64,000 nt of DNA, taken from Clostridium ragsdalei P11. Its GTDB lineage: Bacteria; Bacillota; Clostridia; Clostridiales; Clostridiaceae. Positions 34,964-44,534 of this stretch are shown piece after piece; the stretch's first letter is position 1; the number at the start of each line of letters is the position of its first letter. The notes beneath the pieces are model-generated. The model was not told the DNA's origin and searched no databases. It was given only the letters and a program-made list of their open reading frames with translations. The position numbers and the translations under genes are program-made. The stretch lies in the NCBI RefSeq assembly GCF_001675165.1, contig NZ_LROS01000007.1, forward strand, positions 38,326-102,325, in the 5' to 3' direction.

Positions 34964-37033
34964 ATGAATAGGAGAAAGATATGTTTAATACTTGCAATTA
35001 CTTTTGTATGTTCATGTTGTCCCCCCTTAGTATCTAAAGTATATGCACGGGACTATAATGGTGATTCAAGTTTATATTATGAGGGTATAGACAGTGGTAT
35101 AGTTTTTCCAGATAAAAATTTGGATAAAGCTATAAGGGAGAAACTTAATAAAGTAAATGAGCCTATAACTATAAGTGACCTTTCAGGTATAACTAAACTT
35201 AGTATAAGAAATAAGGACATAAGAAGTTTAAGCGGACTTGAGAGGTTAAATAATCTAGAAAGTTTAGATTTAAGCTTTAATAAAATAGAAGATTTGACTC
35301 CTATAGCTAATTTAAAACAACTTAATACTTTATATCTATATGAAAATAAAATAGAAAACTTAACACCTCTTGCACATTTAAAACATCTTGAAAAATTAAA
35401 TGCATCAAATAATGAAATTAAAAATATAGATCCACTAGCAGGAAGGGACTCCTTGAGAGAACTTACTTTAAGTAGCAATAAAATTGAAAATTTAGGAGCA
35501 CTGTGGAGTTTAAATGGATTAAAGACTCTTATGCTAGATGATAATAAAATATCAGATGTAGTATATTTAAAGCATCTTTGTAATTTGCAAAGTTTGTACC
35601 TTTCTAAAAATAATATAAAGGATGTAACCCCTTTAAATAATTTGACAAACTTAACTAAGCTATATTTAGATCAAAATCCATTTAATGATGGTAAACCACT
35701 TTTAGAACTTAAAAATCTTAAAAGAATATCTTTAGATAAAGATAAGATTGACAATATAAAAGATTTTAATAACAGCAAATTTGAAGATTTAGTATGGCTT
35801 AAATATGACGGACAGGAAATAACTGATTTTGATAAATTAAATAATATAGTGGATGATGCCAATGTAGAAGTTACATTTAAAGATACTAATTTGGAAAAAG
35901 CAATTAGGGATAAAATAGATAAGCCTTCTGGAAGTCTTTATAAATATGATGTGGAGTTTATAAGCGATTTGGATTTGTTTGATAAAGGGATAAAGGACCT
36001 TTCTGGCATAGAAAATTTAGCAAGGCTGAAATCTTTAAATTTGAGTAAAGATGACATAGTAGACTTAAGCAATATAAAATATCTGGACAACTTGGAACAG
36101 TTGTACCTAAACGGAAGTAAAATTGAAAAACTAGACGATTTGGAAGATTTAACTAGCCTAAAGAAGCTGCAGGTATGTGGAGCAAAAATTTCAGATATAA
36201 GTCCTATTGAAAATTTGACAAAACTTGAAACCTTGAATTTAAGTGATAACGATATAACGGATATAGAAAGCCTTAAAGATCTTAAAAATTTGGAAAGTTT
36301 GGATTTGAGTAAAAATCATATTACAGATATAGATAGCTTAGAGAGTTTGGTAAATTTAACTTCCCTTTCATTAGATGAAAATAATATATCCAGTATAAAT
36401 TGTACTGCTTTTATGCCTGAACTTGAAACACTGTCCATAAATAAAAATAAAGTAACTTCTTTGATTCCTTTAAAGAGCAATACAAAACTTACTAGGCTAT
36501 TAGCAGATGAAAATAAACTCACAAGTTTAGAGGGTATAAATTCTACAGTTAAATTAAAAGAAATACGCGGCGACTCAAACAAAATAAAGGATATAAGCGC
36601 ATTAGAGAAATTAAACGATTTACAACTTGTAAGTCTTATAAAAAATGAAATAAGTGATATAACATCACTTAAAAATGCAAAGAGCATTCAAAGTTTATAC
36701 CTTTCAAATAACAAAATAAGTGACATAGTACCTCTTTCAGAAATGGACAATATGGTAAGATTGTATCTGGATAGTAATAAAATAAGTGATATAGCTCCAC
36801 TTTCAAGCATGAAAAATCTAAAGACCTTGTACTTGAGCAAGAACGATATAACAAGTATATCAAAGCTTGGGAACCTTACAAAGCTTGAGACTTTGGATGT
36901 AGGAGATAACAGCATTTATGATATAAGTCCTATAAATAGCATGAGGTCACTTAAGAATTTGACTCTTACAAATACTGATGTACCTAAGTATATAATAAAT
37001 TCAATATCTAAAGACATAGATGTAACGGATTAA
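34964..37033 (+). CDS. Secreted leucine-rich-repeat protein 1 (internalin-like)
   Basis: 689 aa. An N-terminal signal peptide (cleavage near VYA, about 28) precedes two blocks of 22-residue leucine-rich repeats of the SDS22/internalin type, e.g. LESLDLSFNKIEDLTPIANL. The first block spans about 65-275; a connector beginning VEVTFKDTNLEKAIRDKI (about 302-319) restarts a cap and a second block (about 340-680). No LPXTG, choline-binding or GW anchor is visible, so it may be released or held by other contacts. The internal duplication cap-LRR-cap-LRR is shared with the next gene, its tandem paralogue. Confidence 0.88.
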   Translation: MNRRKICLILAITFVCSCCPPLVSKVYARDYNGDSSLYYEGIDSGIVFPDKNLDKAIREKLNKVNEPITISDLSGITKLSIRNKDIRSLSGLERLNNLESLDLSFNKIEDLTPIANLKQLNTLYLYENKIENLTPLAHLKHLEKLNASNNEIKNIDPLAGRDSLRELTLSSNKIENLGALWSLNGLKTLMLDDNKISDVVYLKHLCNLQSLYLSKNNIKDVTPLNNLTNLTKLYLDQNPFNDGKPLLELKNLKRISLDKDKIDNIKDFNNSKFEDLVWLKYDGQEITDFDKLNNIVDDANVEVTFKDTNLEKAIRDKIDKPSGSLYKYDVEFISDLDLFDKGIKDLSGIENLARLKSLNLSKDDIVDLSNIKYLDNLEQLYLNGSKIEKLDDLEDLTSLKKLQVCGAKISDISPIENLTKLETLNLSDNDITDIESLKDLKNLESLDLSKNHITDIDSLESLVNLTSLSLDENNISSINCTAFMPELETLSINKNKVTSLIPLKSNTKLTRLLADENKLTSLEGINSTVKLKEIRGDSNKIKDISALEKLNDLQLVSLIKNEISDITSLKNAKSIQSLYLSNNKISDIVPLSEMDNMVRLYLDSNKISDIAPLSSMKNLKTLYLSKNDITSISKLGNLTKLETLDVGDNSIYDISPINSMRSLKNLTLTNTDVPKYIINSISKDIDVTD

Positions 37034-37092
37034 GGCATTTGAAAGAAAATATCATAGCATACTGACTAGTTATTTCTTTGAAAATGCCTAAG
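37034..37092. repeat. IR4 palindrome, copy 2
   Basis: GGCATTTGAAAGAAAATA and TATTTCTTTGAAAATGCC pair imperfectly around TCATAGCATACTGACTAGT. The arms match those at 19205-19267; the loop differs. It separates the two LRR genes and could act as a processing or weak termination hairpin. Confidence 0.75.
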
Positions 37093-37121
37093 TCCTATGT
37101 TTTTAAGAAGGAGGTAATTTT

Positions 37122-39206
37122 GTGGATAGAGATAAGATTAAAATTTCAATATGTGCTGCAGGAATAATAGCTTGTGTATATAGTACTTCAGCTTTAGCAG
37201 GTCCCACAAGAATAGAGGATACAAATGCTATATTTAATAAGGTATTTGGAACTAACATACAAAACACGAATAATATACAATTTAAAGATGAAAATTTAAA
37301 TAAGGCTGTACGGGAAGCAATAAATAAACCTGAAGGAAATATCACTAAAAATAATGTATATGCTTTAACTAAACTTGATATAGAAGGCAAAGGAATAAAG
37401 GATATTTCGGGAATCGAGTATTTGGAAAATCTTAAAACTTTAGATTTGAGCAATAATGAAATAGAAGATATATCTTCTATTAAATACCTTAAGTATCTTG
37501 AAAAATTAAATCTATATAAAAATAAAATATCAGATTTAACTCCTCTTGAAAAGTTATATAAATTAGAGAGAATTGTTTTAAGAGATAACAAAATTAAGAC
37601 TATAGAGCCTCTTTCAAAATTGAAAAATTTAAAGGAAATTGATTTATCAAAGAATCAGATAAATAATCCTAGCTATCTTAAAGATTTAAAGAAACTAAAA
37701 ACAGTAAATCTAGAGAACAATGTTATAGAAGATGGAGAAAAAGTTAAGGATTTAACTAATGTTAGTACCCTTATTTTAAGTAAAAATAGTATTGATGATA
37801 TAGAAGATTTAGAAGATTTAAAAAATGTAAATGTACTTTACCTTGATGAGAATCCGTTTACAGAAATAAGCCCCCTGAAGGATCTTCCAAATTTAAAAAA
37901 ACTTAATTTGGACAAGGATAAAATAAGTGACTTAAAGGAGCTAAAAAAATTTAAAAAATTGCAGTGGGTAAAATACAGAAACAAAGAAATTTATAGTATG
38001 GACAATTTAAATGAGTTAGTAGAAGATCCAAATGTAGTAGTAACCTTTAAAGATGCTAGTTTAGAAAGAGAAATTAGAAATAAAATTGAAAAAACTGAAG
38101 GAGATATTAAAAAGGGAGAACTTGACAATGTAGTAGAATTAAATCTTTGGGATAAAGGTATTACAGATCTTTCAGGAATAGAAAATTTAACAGATCTTAA
38201 AGTATTGAATATAGGTAAAAATAGAATATCTGATTTAACCCCTTTAAAGGATTTAGAAAGTTTACAAAATCTATATATTACAGATACTGATGTGAGTGCT
38301 TTAGATCCAATTAAAGATTTAACTAATCTTACTTGTATAGAAGCTACAGATACGAGTATTTCAAATATTTCTTGTATTAAAAATTTGGTTAACTTGAAAA
38401 CCTTAAATTTAGGAAACACAAATGTATCTTCACTTTCAGGAATAGAAAATTTTTCAGATTTAGAGTCGCTGGATGTGGATAAAACTAAAGTTTCAGATTT
38501 ATCTCCACTGAGTTATCTTTTAAATCTCACAGATTTGAATATAAATGAAGATAAAGTAAGTGATCTCAGTCCAATTTCAAAACTTAAGGATTTGGAAAGA
38601 TTATCTGCAAATAAAACTAGTATAAGTACTTTTGAATCCCTAAATAATCTTACAAAGTTAAAGTGGATTACTGTTTGTGACAGTAATAATCTTACAACTA
38701 TTAGTGGACTTGAAAATTTAACTGAACTTAAGGAACTAAGATTAGATAATGATAGTATAAAAAATATAGGTGTTTTATCAAATTTGAAAAGTTTAGAGAC
38801 TTTGAGCTTAAAGTCAAATTATATAAGTGATATAAGTCCTCTTTCTAATCTAATTTATATGAAAAACTTATACTTATATGGTAACAACATAAGTAATATA
38901 AATTGTCTTGAAAATATGAAATATCTTATGAGGTTATATATCGATAAAAACAGTATAGGTACCATAAGTGAAGTTAGAGGAATGAAGGATCTGAAAACTT
39001 TATCTTTTGGAAATAATTTAGTTTCGGATTTGTCTCCTGTATCATCTCTTTATAATTTAGAGAGTATTGATGCTAGTGATAATTATATATCTGATATAAG
39101 TGCAGTTAACTCTTTAGATAAATTAAAAGATCTTATAATAACTAATGACAAGGTTCCTGAAGGCCAAATTAATGCCCTATCCTCCCGAGTGACAGTAAGT
39201 AAATAA
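37122..39206 (+). CDS. Secreted leucine-rich-repeat protein 2 (internalin-like)
   Basis: 694 aa from GTG 37122 with AAGGAGG 9 bases upstream. Signal peptide (cleavage near ALA, about 25). Two LRR blocks of 22-residue repeats (about 85-290 and 345-690) each preceded by a cap of the form FKDxxLxxxxRxxIxK (about 47-62 and 308-323). The architecture matches the upstream gene in full, so the two arose by tandem gene duplication and then diverged. No wall-anchor motif is visible. Probable role: adhesion or protein-protein contact at the cell surface. Confidence 0.88.
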   Translation: MDRDKIKISICAAGIIACVYSTSALAGPTRIEDTNAIFNKVFGTNIQNTNNIQFKDENLNKAVREAINKPEGNITKNNVYALTKLDIEGKGIKDISGIEYLENLKTLDLSNNEIEDISSIKYLKYLEKLNLYKNKISDLTPLEKLYKLERIVLRDNKIKTIEPLSKLKNLKEIDLSKNQINNPSYLKDLKKLKTVNLENNVIEDGEKVKDLTNVSTLILSKNSIDDIEDLEDLKNVNVLYLDENPFTEISPLKDLPNLKKLNLDKDKISDLKELKKFKKLQWVKYRNKEIYSMDNLNELVEDPNVVVTFKDASLEREIRNKIEKTEGDIKKGELDNVVELNLWDKGITDLSGIENLTDLKVLNIGKNRISDLTPLKDLESLQNLYITDTDVSALDPIKDLTNLTCIEATDTSISNISCIKNLVNLKTLNLGNTNVSSLSGIENFSDLESLDVDKTKVSDLSPLSYLLNLTDLNINEDKVSDLSPISKLKDLERLSANKTSISTFESLNNLTKLKWITVCDSNNLTTISGLENLTELKELRLDNDSIKNIGVLSNLKSLETLSLKSNYISDISPLSNLIYMKNLYLYGNNISNINCLENMKYLMRLYIDKNSIGTISEVRGMKDLKTLSFGNNLVSDLSPVSSLYNLESIDASDNYISDISAVNSLDKLKDLIITNDKVPEGQINALSSRVTVSK

Positions 39207-39258
39207 GATAAATTTCAATGGAAGTAAATGTTCAATAATGATATAATTATTTCATTAA

Positions 39259-39412
39259 TTATAGAGTTTCTAGCTTGAAAGTTGAATTATTCTCCGAATA
39301 TTTTTACAACCTTCAGTCCGTTAAATATTTTGATAAGTGTAAGTAAAAAATATTTAAATGTGCTTCATTATTGTAAAAATATCTCTGCGAATAAGTTCAA
39401 GCTTCAATTACA
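39259..39412 (+). repeat. IR2 element, copy c (core deleted)
   Basis: Outer blocks (AGAGTTTCTAGCTTGAAAGT, CCGAATATTTTTACAACCTT, TAAATATTTTGATAAGT and AAATATTTAAATGTGCTTCA, GTAAAAATATCTCTGCG) are present, but the inner stem and conserved loop are missing: the left GATAAGTGTAAG runs directly into the right AAATATTTAAATG. A deletion derivative of the element. Confidence 0.8.
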
Positions 39413-39441
39413 ACCTATAATAATTTTGGGAGGATTACTAT

Positions 39442-41046
39442 ATGAAAAGTAACTCAATGAGAAAATTAGATATGAGATTATATGCAAAAAATTTATTTGT
39501 GGTATTTTGGACTGTATTTTTTTTACTTGGCTTTTCATTTACGGCAGCGGCAGCGGACTCGTCACAAGTACTAAATGAAGTGAAAAACGATATTAAAACT
39601 TATTATGTAGGCAATATACCAGACGGGGTATTAAATGCATCTAGTATAGATGAAGCACTGAAAAAACTTAATGATCCATATACTGAGTATTTTTCTAAAG
39701 AAGAAGAAACAAATTTTTTAAATTCCATAAATAATAAAATCTATGGAATAGGCATATATATGTCTCAGGTTCCTTCAGGGATAAAAATAGATTCTGTAGT
39801 TGCAAATTCTCCAGCAGAAAGTGTGGGACTTAAGGAAGGGGATATTATAATTTCGGCCAATTCCCATTCACTTGCCAATATAACACTTGATCAAGCTTCT
39901 TCATATATTAAAGGAGACGAAAATACAAATGTTAATCTTGTAATTCAAAGGCAGGACAGGGTATTAAGCTTTTCTGTAAAAAGGGGAGAGGTAAGTATCC
40001 CAATAGTAGATGGAAAAATGTTGGATAGTAATACTGCATATATTCACATAGCATCTTTTGGAGAAGACACATCACAAAAGTTTAATGAAAAGTTAAAAGA
40101 GCTTCAAGCAAATAAGCCTGCAAGGTACATAATAGACCTGAGAGATAATGGTGGAGGATATATGGATTCTGCCCTAAATGTAGCAGGAAATTTCATAGGA
40201 AAAAATTTAGCACTTATAGTTCAAAATAAAAGCGGTGAAAAAATAGGCTACCTGGCAGGAGAACAACAAAGTATGATAGACAAGCCTACTATATTTTTGG
40301 CAGATAAATATACTGCCAGTGCTTCTGAAATACTGTCTGCAGCAGTGAAGGACTATAAAAAAGCTTTTTTTATAGGAAATACTACTTATGGAAAAGGTGT
40401 GGCACAGCAGATGTTTGACCTTTCAGATGGAGGAGCATTGAAGTTAACTGTAGAAAAATTTTATTCACCTGCAGGTAATACAATACAAAAAGTAGGAATA
40501 AAACCTGATTTTGATACAGGTAATGAGAATTCTTTGGCAGTAGCGCAATTATTGTCAGGACAGTGTAAAGATGGAACAGACCAGCAAGGACTTCTAAAAG
40601 TTACAATAAATAATGAAAAATTTTATATAGATTTAAGTATTGCTAAAAATGAGGAATATTGGTCTGCTTTTAAGTATATAGTGAATAATATAGATAGATC
40701 ACAAATTTGTATAGGCACTAAAGATGGATGGGAAAAGGTTCCGGAAGAATACTTTAGCAATATATATAAGTTTTTTTATCCAGAAGATAAGGTTTTAGAT
40801 ACAATGCAGCAGGTGTCACAGGACAAAGCATTTACTGTGATTTTTAACAAAAAAATAAGCTCTGATATAAAGGATAAAATAAATATGGAAATTATAAATG
40901 GTACTACTGGTAAAAGGGTTGCTTTTAAAATAGGCAGCGTAGAAGACAACAAAGTAGTTATTGTGCCACAGGAAAAATTAGAAAAAGGAAAGACCTACTA
41001 TATAAAGGTTAAAGACACTATAAAGCCAGTTACTGTTAAAAATTAA
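39442..41046 (+). CDS. S41-family C-terminal processing peptidase with PDZ domain
   Basis: 534 aa. Signal peptide (cleavage near AAA, about 35), PDZ domain (about 95-180, KIDSVVANSPAESVGLKEGD), and the tail-specific protease fold with the catalytic Ser in TASASEILSAA (about 290-300) and Lys in TTYGKGVAQQ (about 314-323), the Ser-Lys dyad of CtpA/Prc. The last 80 residues form a Big_5-like Ig module (FTVIFNKKISSDIKDKIN) absent from typical CtpA. It probably processes or degrades exported proteins. Its position after the LRR genes suggests shared surface function but it has its own leader. Confidence 0.88.
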   Translation: MKSNSMRKLDMRLYAKNLFVVFWTVFFLLGFSFTAAAADSSQVLNEVKNDIKTYYVGNIPDGVLNASSIDEALKKLNDPYTEYFSKEEETNFLNSINNKIYGIGIYMSQVPSGIKIDSVVANSPAESVGLKEGDIIISANSHSLANITLDQASSYIKGDENTNVNLVIQRQDRVLSFSVKRGEVSIPIVDGKMLDSNTAYIHIASFGEDTSQKFNEKLKELQANKPARYIIDLRDNGGGYMDSALNVAGNFIGKNLALIVQNKSGEKIGYLAGEQQSMIDKPTIFLADKYTASASEILSAAVKDYKKAFFIGNTTYGKGVAQQMFDLSDGGALKLTVEKFYSPAGNTIQKVGIKPDFDTGNENSLAVAQLLSGQCKDGTDQQGLLKVTINNEKFYIDLSIAKNEEYWSAFKYIVNNIDRSQICIGTKDGWEKVPEEYFSNIYKFFYPEDKVLDTMQQVSQDKAFTVIFNKKISSDIKDKINMEIINGTTGKRVAFKIGSVEDNKVVIVPQEKLEKGKTYYIKVKDTIKPVTVKN

Positions 41047-41059
41047 TGAAAGGTGAAAA

Positions 41060-41788
41060 ATGGAAACAACTCATAGACTTTCTTCATTTGAATATAAGGT
41101 AATAAAGAAGAATATAAAAAACATAACTATTAAAATTAATGAAAAAGGTGAAGTATATGTAATATCGCCTCTTAATGTTAGTTATCTATCCATAGAGGAG
41201 ATAGTTAAGAATAAAATAGAATGGATACAAGAAAATATAAAAATTACAAAAAATAGAATTTACAATATGAAGTCCATGGGTTTGTTAGATGGGAAAAAAC
41301 TTTTATGGATGGGCAATTTTTTAAAAATAGAAATGAATCAGGCAGATATAAAAAAATGTTATGTAGAAATTGCAGGAGATAAAATTATAGTTTATGGCAA
41401 AGCTGTATTATTAAAAAATGAAGAAAATATTAAAAAGAGCATATGCGAATTTTATAAACAAAGGGCTAGGGTGATTTTTAGAGAACGGGTGGATATTTAT
41501 CACAAGAGCCTAAATGTTTATCCAAAAAAAATAACAATTAGGTGTCAGAAGACTAGATGGGGCAGCTGTTCCTCTAATGGAAATATTAATTTAAATTATA
41601 AAATTTTAATGGCACCTATAGAAATTATAGATTATGTAGTTGTGCATGAACTTTGCCACCTTGTACATATGGATCATTCTAGAGACTACTGGAGATTAGT
41701 GGAATCTATAATTCCACAATATAAAAACAGAGGAAAATGGCTTAAATGTAATGGATATATGCTTAACTTTCCTCAAAAATACATATGA
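41060..41788 (+). CDS. YgjP-like (DUF45/M48) zinc metallopeptidase
   Basis: 242 aa starting 13 bases after the S41 gene. The C-terminal half carries RCQKTRWGSCSSNGNINLNY (about 162-181) and the zinc site VVHELCHLVHMDHSRDYW (about 194-211), with HExxH and a third ligand downstream. This is the DUF45/YgjP-like SprT-type metallopeptidase family. The N-terminal part is beta-rich. Substrates are unknown. Likely in an operon with the S41 protease, making a two-protease unit. Confidence 0.88.
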   Translation: METTHRLSSFEYKVIKKNIKNITIKINEKGEVYVISPLNVSYLSIEEIVKNKIEWIQENIKITKNRIYNMKSMGLLDGKKLLWMGNFLKIEMNQADIKKCYVEIAGDKIIVYGKAVLLKNEENIKKSICEFYKQRARVIFRERVDIYHKSLNVYPKKITIRCQKTRWGSCSSNGNINLNYKILMAPIEIIDYVVVHELCHLVHMDHSRDYWRLVESIIPQYKNRGKWLKCNGYMLNFPQKYI

Positions 41789-41878
41789 GCAGTAAGCAAA
41801 CTTGTAGACATTAGAAAAATAATAAAGTAAAATTAAGTAAGTTATTATAAGTAATTTTAATTGCGAAAGGAAAATAAT

Positions 41879-42433
41879 ATGAAATTTTATTTTTTACTTT
41901 TGATTGCAGTGGCACTTTCTTTAGATGCCTTTGGTGTCTCACTGTGTGTGGGATTGAATGGTTCAGTGGAGAAAAGAAATAAGTTTCAACTTTCTTTTTC
42001 ATGTGGATTTTTTCAGTTTCTTTTTGCTATATGCGGTGCCTATGCAGGGTTTCTATTTAATACATATATTGCATCTGTTCCCCAGGTAATTGGAGGAGCA
42101 TTAGTATCTATAGTAGGCATCCTTATGGTTAAAGAGGGTTTTGCCAGTAAAGGGGAATGCATACTCATTAAACCAGGAATGATTCTAGTGCTTGGAGTTT
42201 CAGTAAGTATTGATGCACTAGTAATAGGATTTACAACTTTAAATAATATAGCAAATAGGGTGGATCTATTTATTAGCACTGTGTTTATAGGCTTAATTAC
42301 CTTTATTATGTGTTTGTTTGCTTTTTTTATTTCGAAGTACCTCCAGAAAATACATATTGTAAGTAAATATGCAGATTATATAGGGGGAGTAATACTTATT
42401 ATATTTGGTATTAAGATGATGTTTTTTAAGTGA
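41879..42433 (+). CDS. mntP: MntP-family manganese efflux pump
   Basis: 184 aa from ATG 41879 with GAAAGGA 7 bases upstream; an in-frame TTG at 41861 overlaps that site. Six helices in two halves, each with the family's intramembrane acidic motif (ALSLDAFGVSLCVGLNG near the start; SVSIDALVIGF in the second half). It exports Mn2+. Its stop overlaps the region upstream of a Fur-family regulator gene 17 bases on, so the two may be co-transcribed and linked in metal control. Confidence 0.88.
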   Translation: MKFYFLLLIAVALSLDAFGVSLCVGLNGSVEKRNKFQLSFSCGFFQFLFAICGAYAGFLFNTYIASVPQVIGGALVSIVGILMVKEGFASKGECILIKPGMILVLGVSVSIDALVIGFTTLNNIANRVDLFISTVFIGLITFIMCLFAFFISKYLQKIHIVSKYADYIGGVILIIFGIKMMFFK

Positions 42434-42450
42434 AAATTTGGGGTGAATTT

Positions 42451-42882
42451 ATGGATGTAGAAAAGTACTTGAGAAAACGTAGAATAAAAGTTACAAAAGC
42501 AAGATTGAATATTTTAGATATATTATCTAAGAGTGAAAATGCTATAACTGTTGATAATTTATTTGAAAAGTGTAGAGAAAGAAACATAAATGTAGATTTA
42601 TCCACTATTTATAGATCCTTAGAATTGTTTGAAAATAAGAAAATTGTTAGAAAATTTGATTTGGGTGAAAATAAATATAGTTATGCTATAATGAAAAAAA
42701 AACATAAGCATATATTGGAGTGTAAAATATGTCATAAAGAAGTAGAAATAGACTGTCCTATGCAGCAAATAGAGGAAATTATAAAAAGCAAAACGGGTTT
42801 TGTATTTGAGGACGAAGAACTGGATTTTAAATTAAATGGAATATGTGCAGATTGTAGAAAGAGAAAAAGTAGTAAAAACTAA
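42451..42882 (+). CDS. Fur-family transcriptional regulator
   Basis: 143 aa from ATG 42451, 7 bases after GGGGTGA; an in-frame GTG at 42430 would overlap mntP. An N-terminal winged helix (about 5-75, VTKARLNILDILSKSENAIT and DLSTIYRSLELFE) and a dimerisation domain with HKHILECKICHKEVEIDC (about 82-99) and a terminal CADC (about 133-136) forming the structural zinc site of two CxxC pairs. Whether it senses Fe, Zn, Mn or peroxide cannot be decided; the tight link to mntP favours a metal role. Confidence 0.88.
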   Translation: MDVEKYLRKRRIKVTKARLNILDILSKSENAITVDNLFEKCRERNINVDLSTIYRSLELFENKKIVRKFDLGENKYSYAIMKKKHKHILECKICHKEVEIDCPMQQIEEIIKSKTGFVFEDEELDFKLNGICADCRKRKSSKN

Positions 42883-42888
42883 AGAGTT

Positions 42889-43212
42889 TTATTTTAAAGT
42901 TATCTGTGTGGGATATACTTTTTTTATTTTCCACACTCCTCTGGTGTTTTTTTGTATAAATACAGTATATTTTAGTTTTTCGTAGGGCATTTTAGTAGAC
43001 ATACCAGAAACTTTAATAAATGCAACTGTTCCATTGGAAAAATACATATTTATATCCCCCATGTTGCACAGCTTATATTTATTAAAAATGCCGGTAGTAA
43101 AATAATTTTTAACTGCGTAGTTAATATCTCTACACTTATATGATACATATACTTTTTCTACTATTGTAACAGCAAGTAAAATACTTATAAATATAATCAT
43201 AAATTTTTTCAT
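42889..43212 (-). CDS. Small exported or membrane-anchored hypothetical protein
   Basis: 107 aa from ATG 43212, preceded on its strand by GGAGG; five upstream residues of the longer frame lie on that site. One N-terminal hydrophobic segment (about 2-20) acts as signal or anchor. The rest is a compact beta-rich domain with three cysteines and a VWKIKKVYP ending, resembling the NTF2-like or DUF4829-type small exported proteins only in outline. It converges with the Fur-family gene (6 bases between stops). No function can be assigned. Confidence 0.6.
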   Translation of the reverse strand: MKKFMIIFISILLAVTIVEKVYVSYKCRDINYAVKNYFTTGIFNKYKLCNMGDINMYFSNGTVAFIKVSGMSTKMPYEKLKYTVFIQKNTRGVWKIKKVYPTQITLK

Positions 43213-43434
43213 AATTTTCCTCCACATAATGGAAATAATGTTTTAATATTATAATATACAAATTTACAAAATAAGTAAATACTTATTTTTATTTATATAG
43301 AAAAATATTTTCTAGAGTTAGGATTTATGTGGAAGTTAGGTCATTTTTAATTTTAAATTATTTAAATTTTTATGGTTGTATGGTATTATTTTATTAAGAA
43401 ATATTACAATGTAAAACTTTATTGGGGTGAAATT

Positions 43435-44492
43435 ATGAGGCTAGAATTTATAGATAGGGTTATGGAAGAAGATGTACTTGGAAAGAGCATATTAACCTGT
43501 GAAGGACAAGTTTTATTACGAGCAGGAGTAAAGTTGAATAGTAACTATATAGATAAATTAAAAAATTAGGTGTATTTTATGTATATGTCGAAGATGAAAG
43601 ATTAGAAGATGTATATGTCGAAGATGAAAAATTGGCACAGCTTAAACAGTCTACTATGAAAAGTATGTCAAAAGTAATGGTAAATTTAAATAATTACAAT
43701 GAAAAAGGATTAAGACAATCTTTAAAAACAGTAGAAGAAATGATTAATTATATAGTTGATGTTGGAGATGTAAATAAAAGTCTTTATGACATACAAACGT
43801 ATGACAACTATACTTTTGTTCACTCAATAGATACTTGTGTTATGGCTTCTTTTTTAGGAATTTCAGCAGGATACAGTGGATTTAATATAAAGGAACTTGG
43901 TGTGGGAGCTATCTTACATGATGTAGGAAAGACAAAAGTGCCTATAGAGATATTGAACAAAAAAGGTAAGTTAACAGATGAAGAATTTGCTGAAATAAAA
44001 AAACATCCCCTACATGGTTCAAAAATCTTAAAAAAAGTTTTTGGTACATACAGTCCTATAATTAAAATAGTTGAACAGCATCATGAGAGAGTTGATGGCA
44101 GAGGATATCCTTATGGACTTAAGGATAAACAGATAACAAATTTTGCAAAAATGGTTTGCATATGTGATGTATATGATGCTGTTAGTAATGATAGGTGTTA
44201 TAGAAAAAAATTTCGCCCTAATGATGCTTATGAACTCGTACTTTCAGGCAGTGGAACTAGTTTTGACCAGGAAATAGTAGCCCATTTCAAAAATACATTT
44301 GCTGTTTATCCACTTGGATGCTGCGTTAAGTTATCAAATGGAGTCAAGGGGTATGTTGTAAGGCAAAACAGAGGATTTCCTGATAGGCCGGTGATAAGGG
44401 TATTACAAGATCCTGAAACTGGAGATAACATATCAGGTTATGAAGTCGATCTACTTAAAAATCTAAGTGTAATCGTAGAAGAAATAGTATAA
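43435..44492 (+). pseudogene. HD-GYP domain phosphodiesterase gene with frameshift
   Basis: ATG 43435 (GGGGTGA upstream) opens a frame of 44 codons ending at TAG 43569. Translation in the +1-shifted frame from the A-run at 43560-43565 continues LGVFYVYVEDERLED without interruption into the rest of the gene. Changing the run from six to seven A restores one protein of about 352 aa. The downstream part has an intact HD domain (LHDVGK, HPLHGSKI) and GYP motif HHERVDGRGYP, the c-di-GMP phosphodiesterase signature, and a C-terminal domain ending NLSVIVEEIV. A 19-base sequence occurs twice with 30-base period at 43581 and 43611. The cause may be inactivation, slippage-based switching or sequencing error; an internal TTG at 43632 could yield the HD-GYP domain alone. 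Confidence 0.82.
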
Positions 44493-44534
44493 TATAACAT
44501 ATACAGCGTATTATAAATGTGGAAAATATTAATA

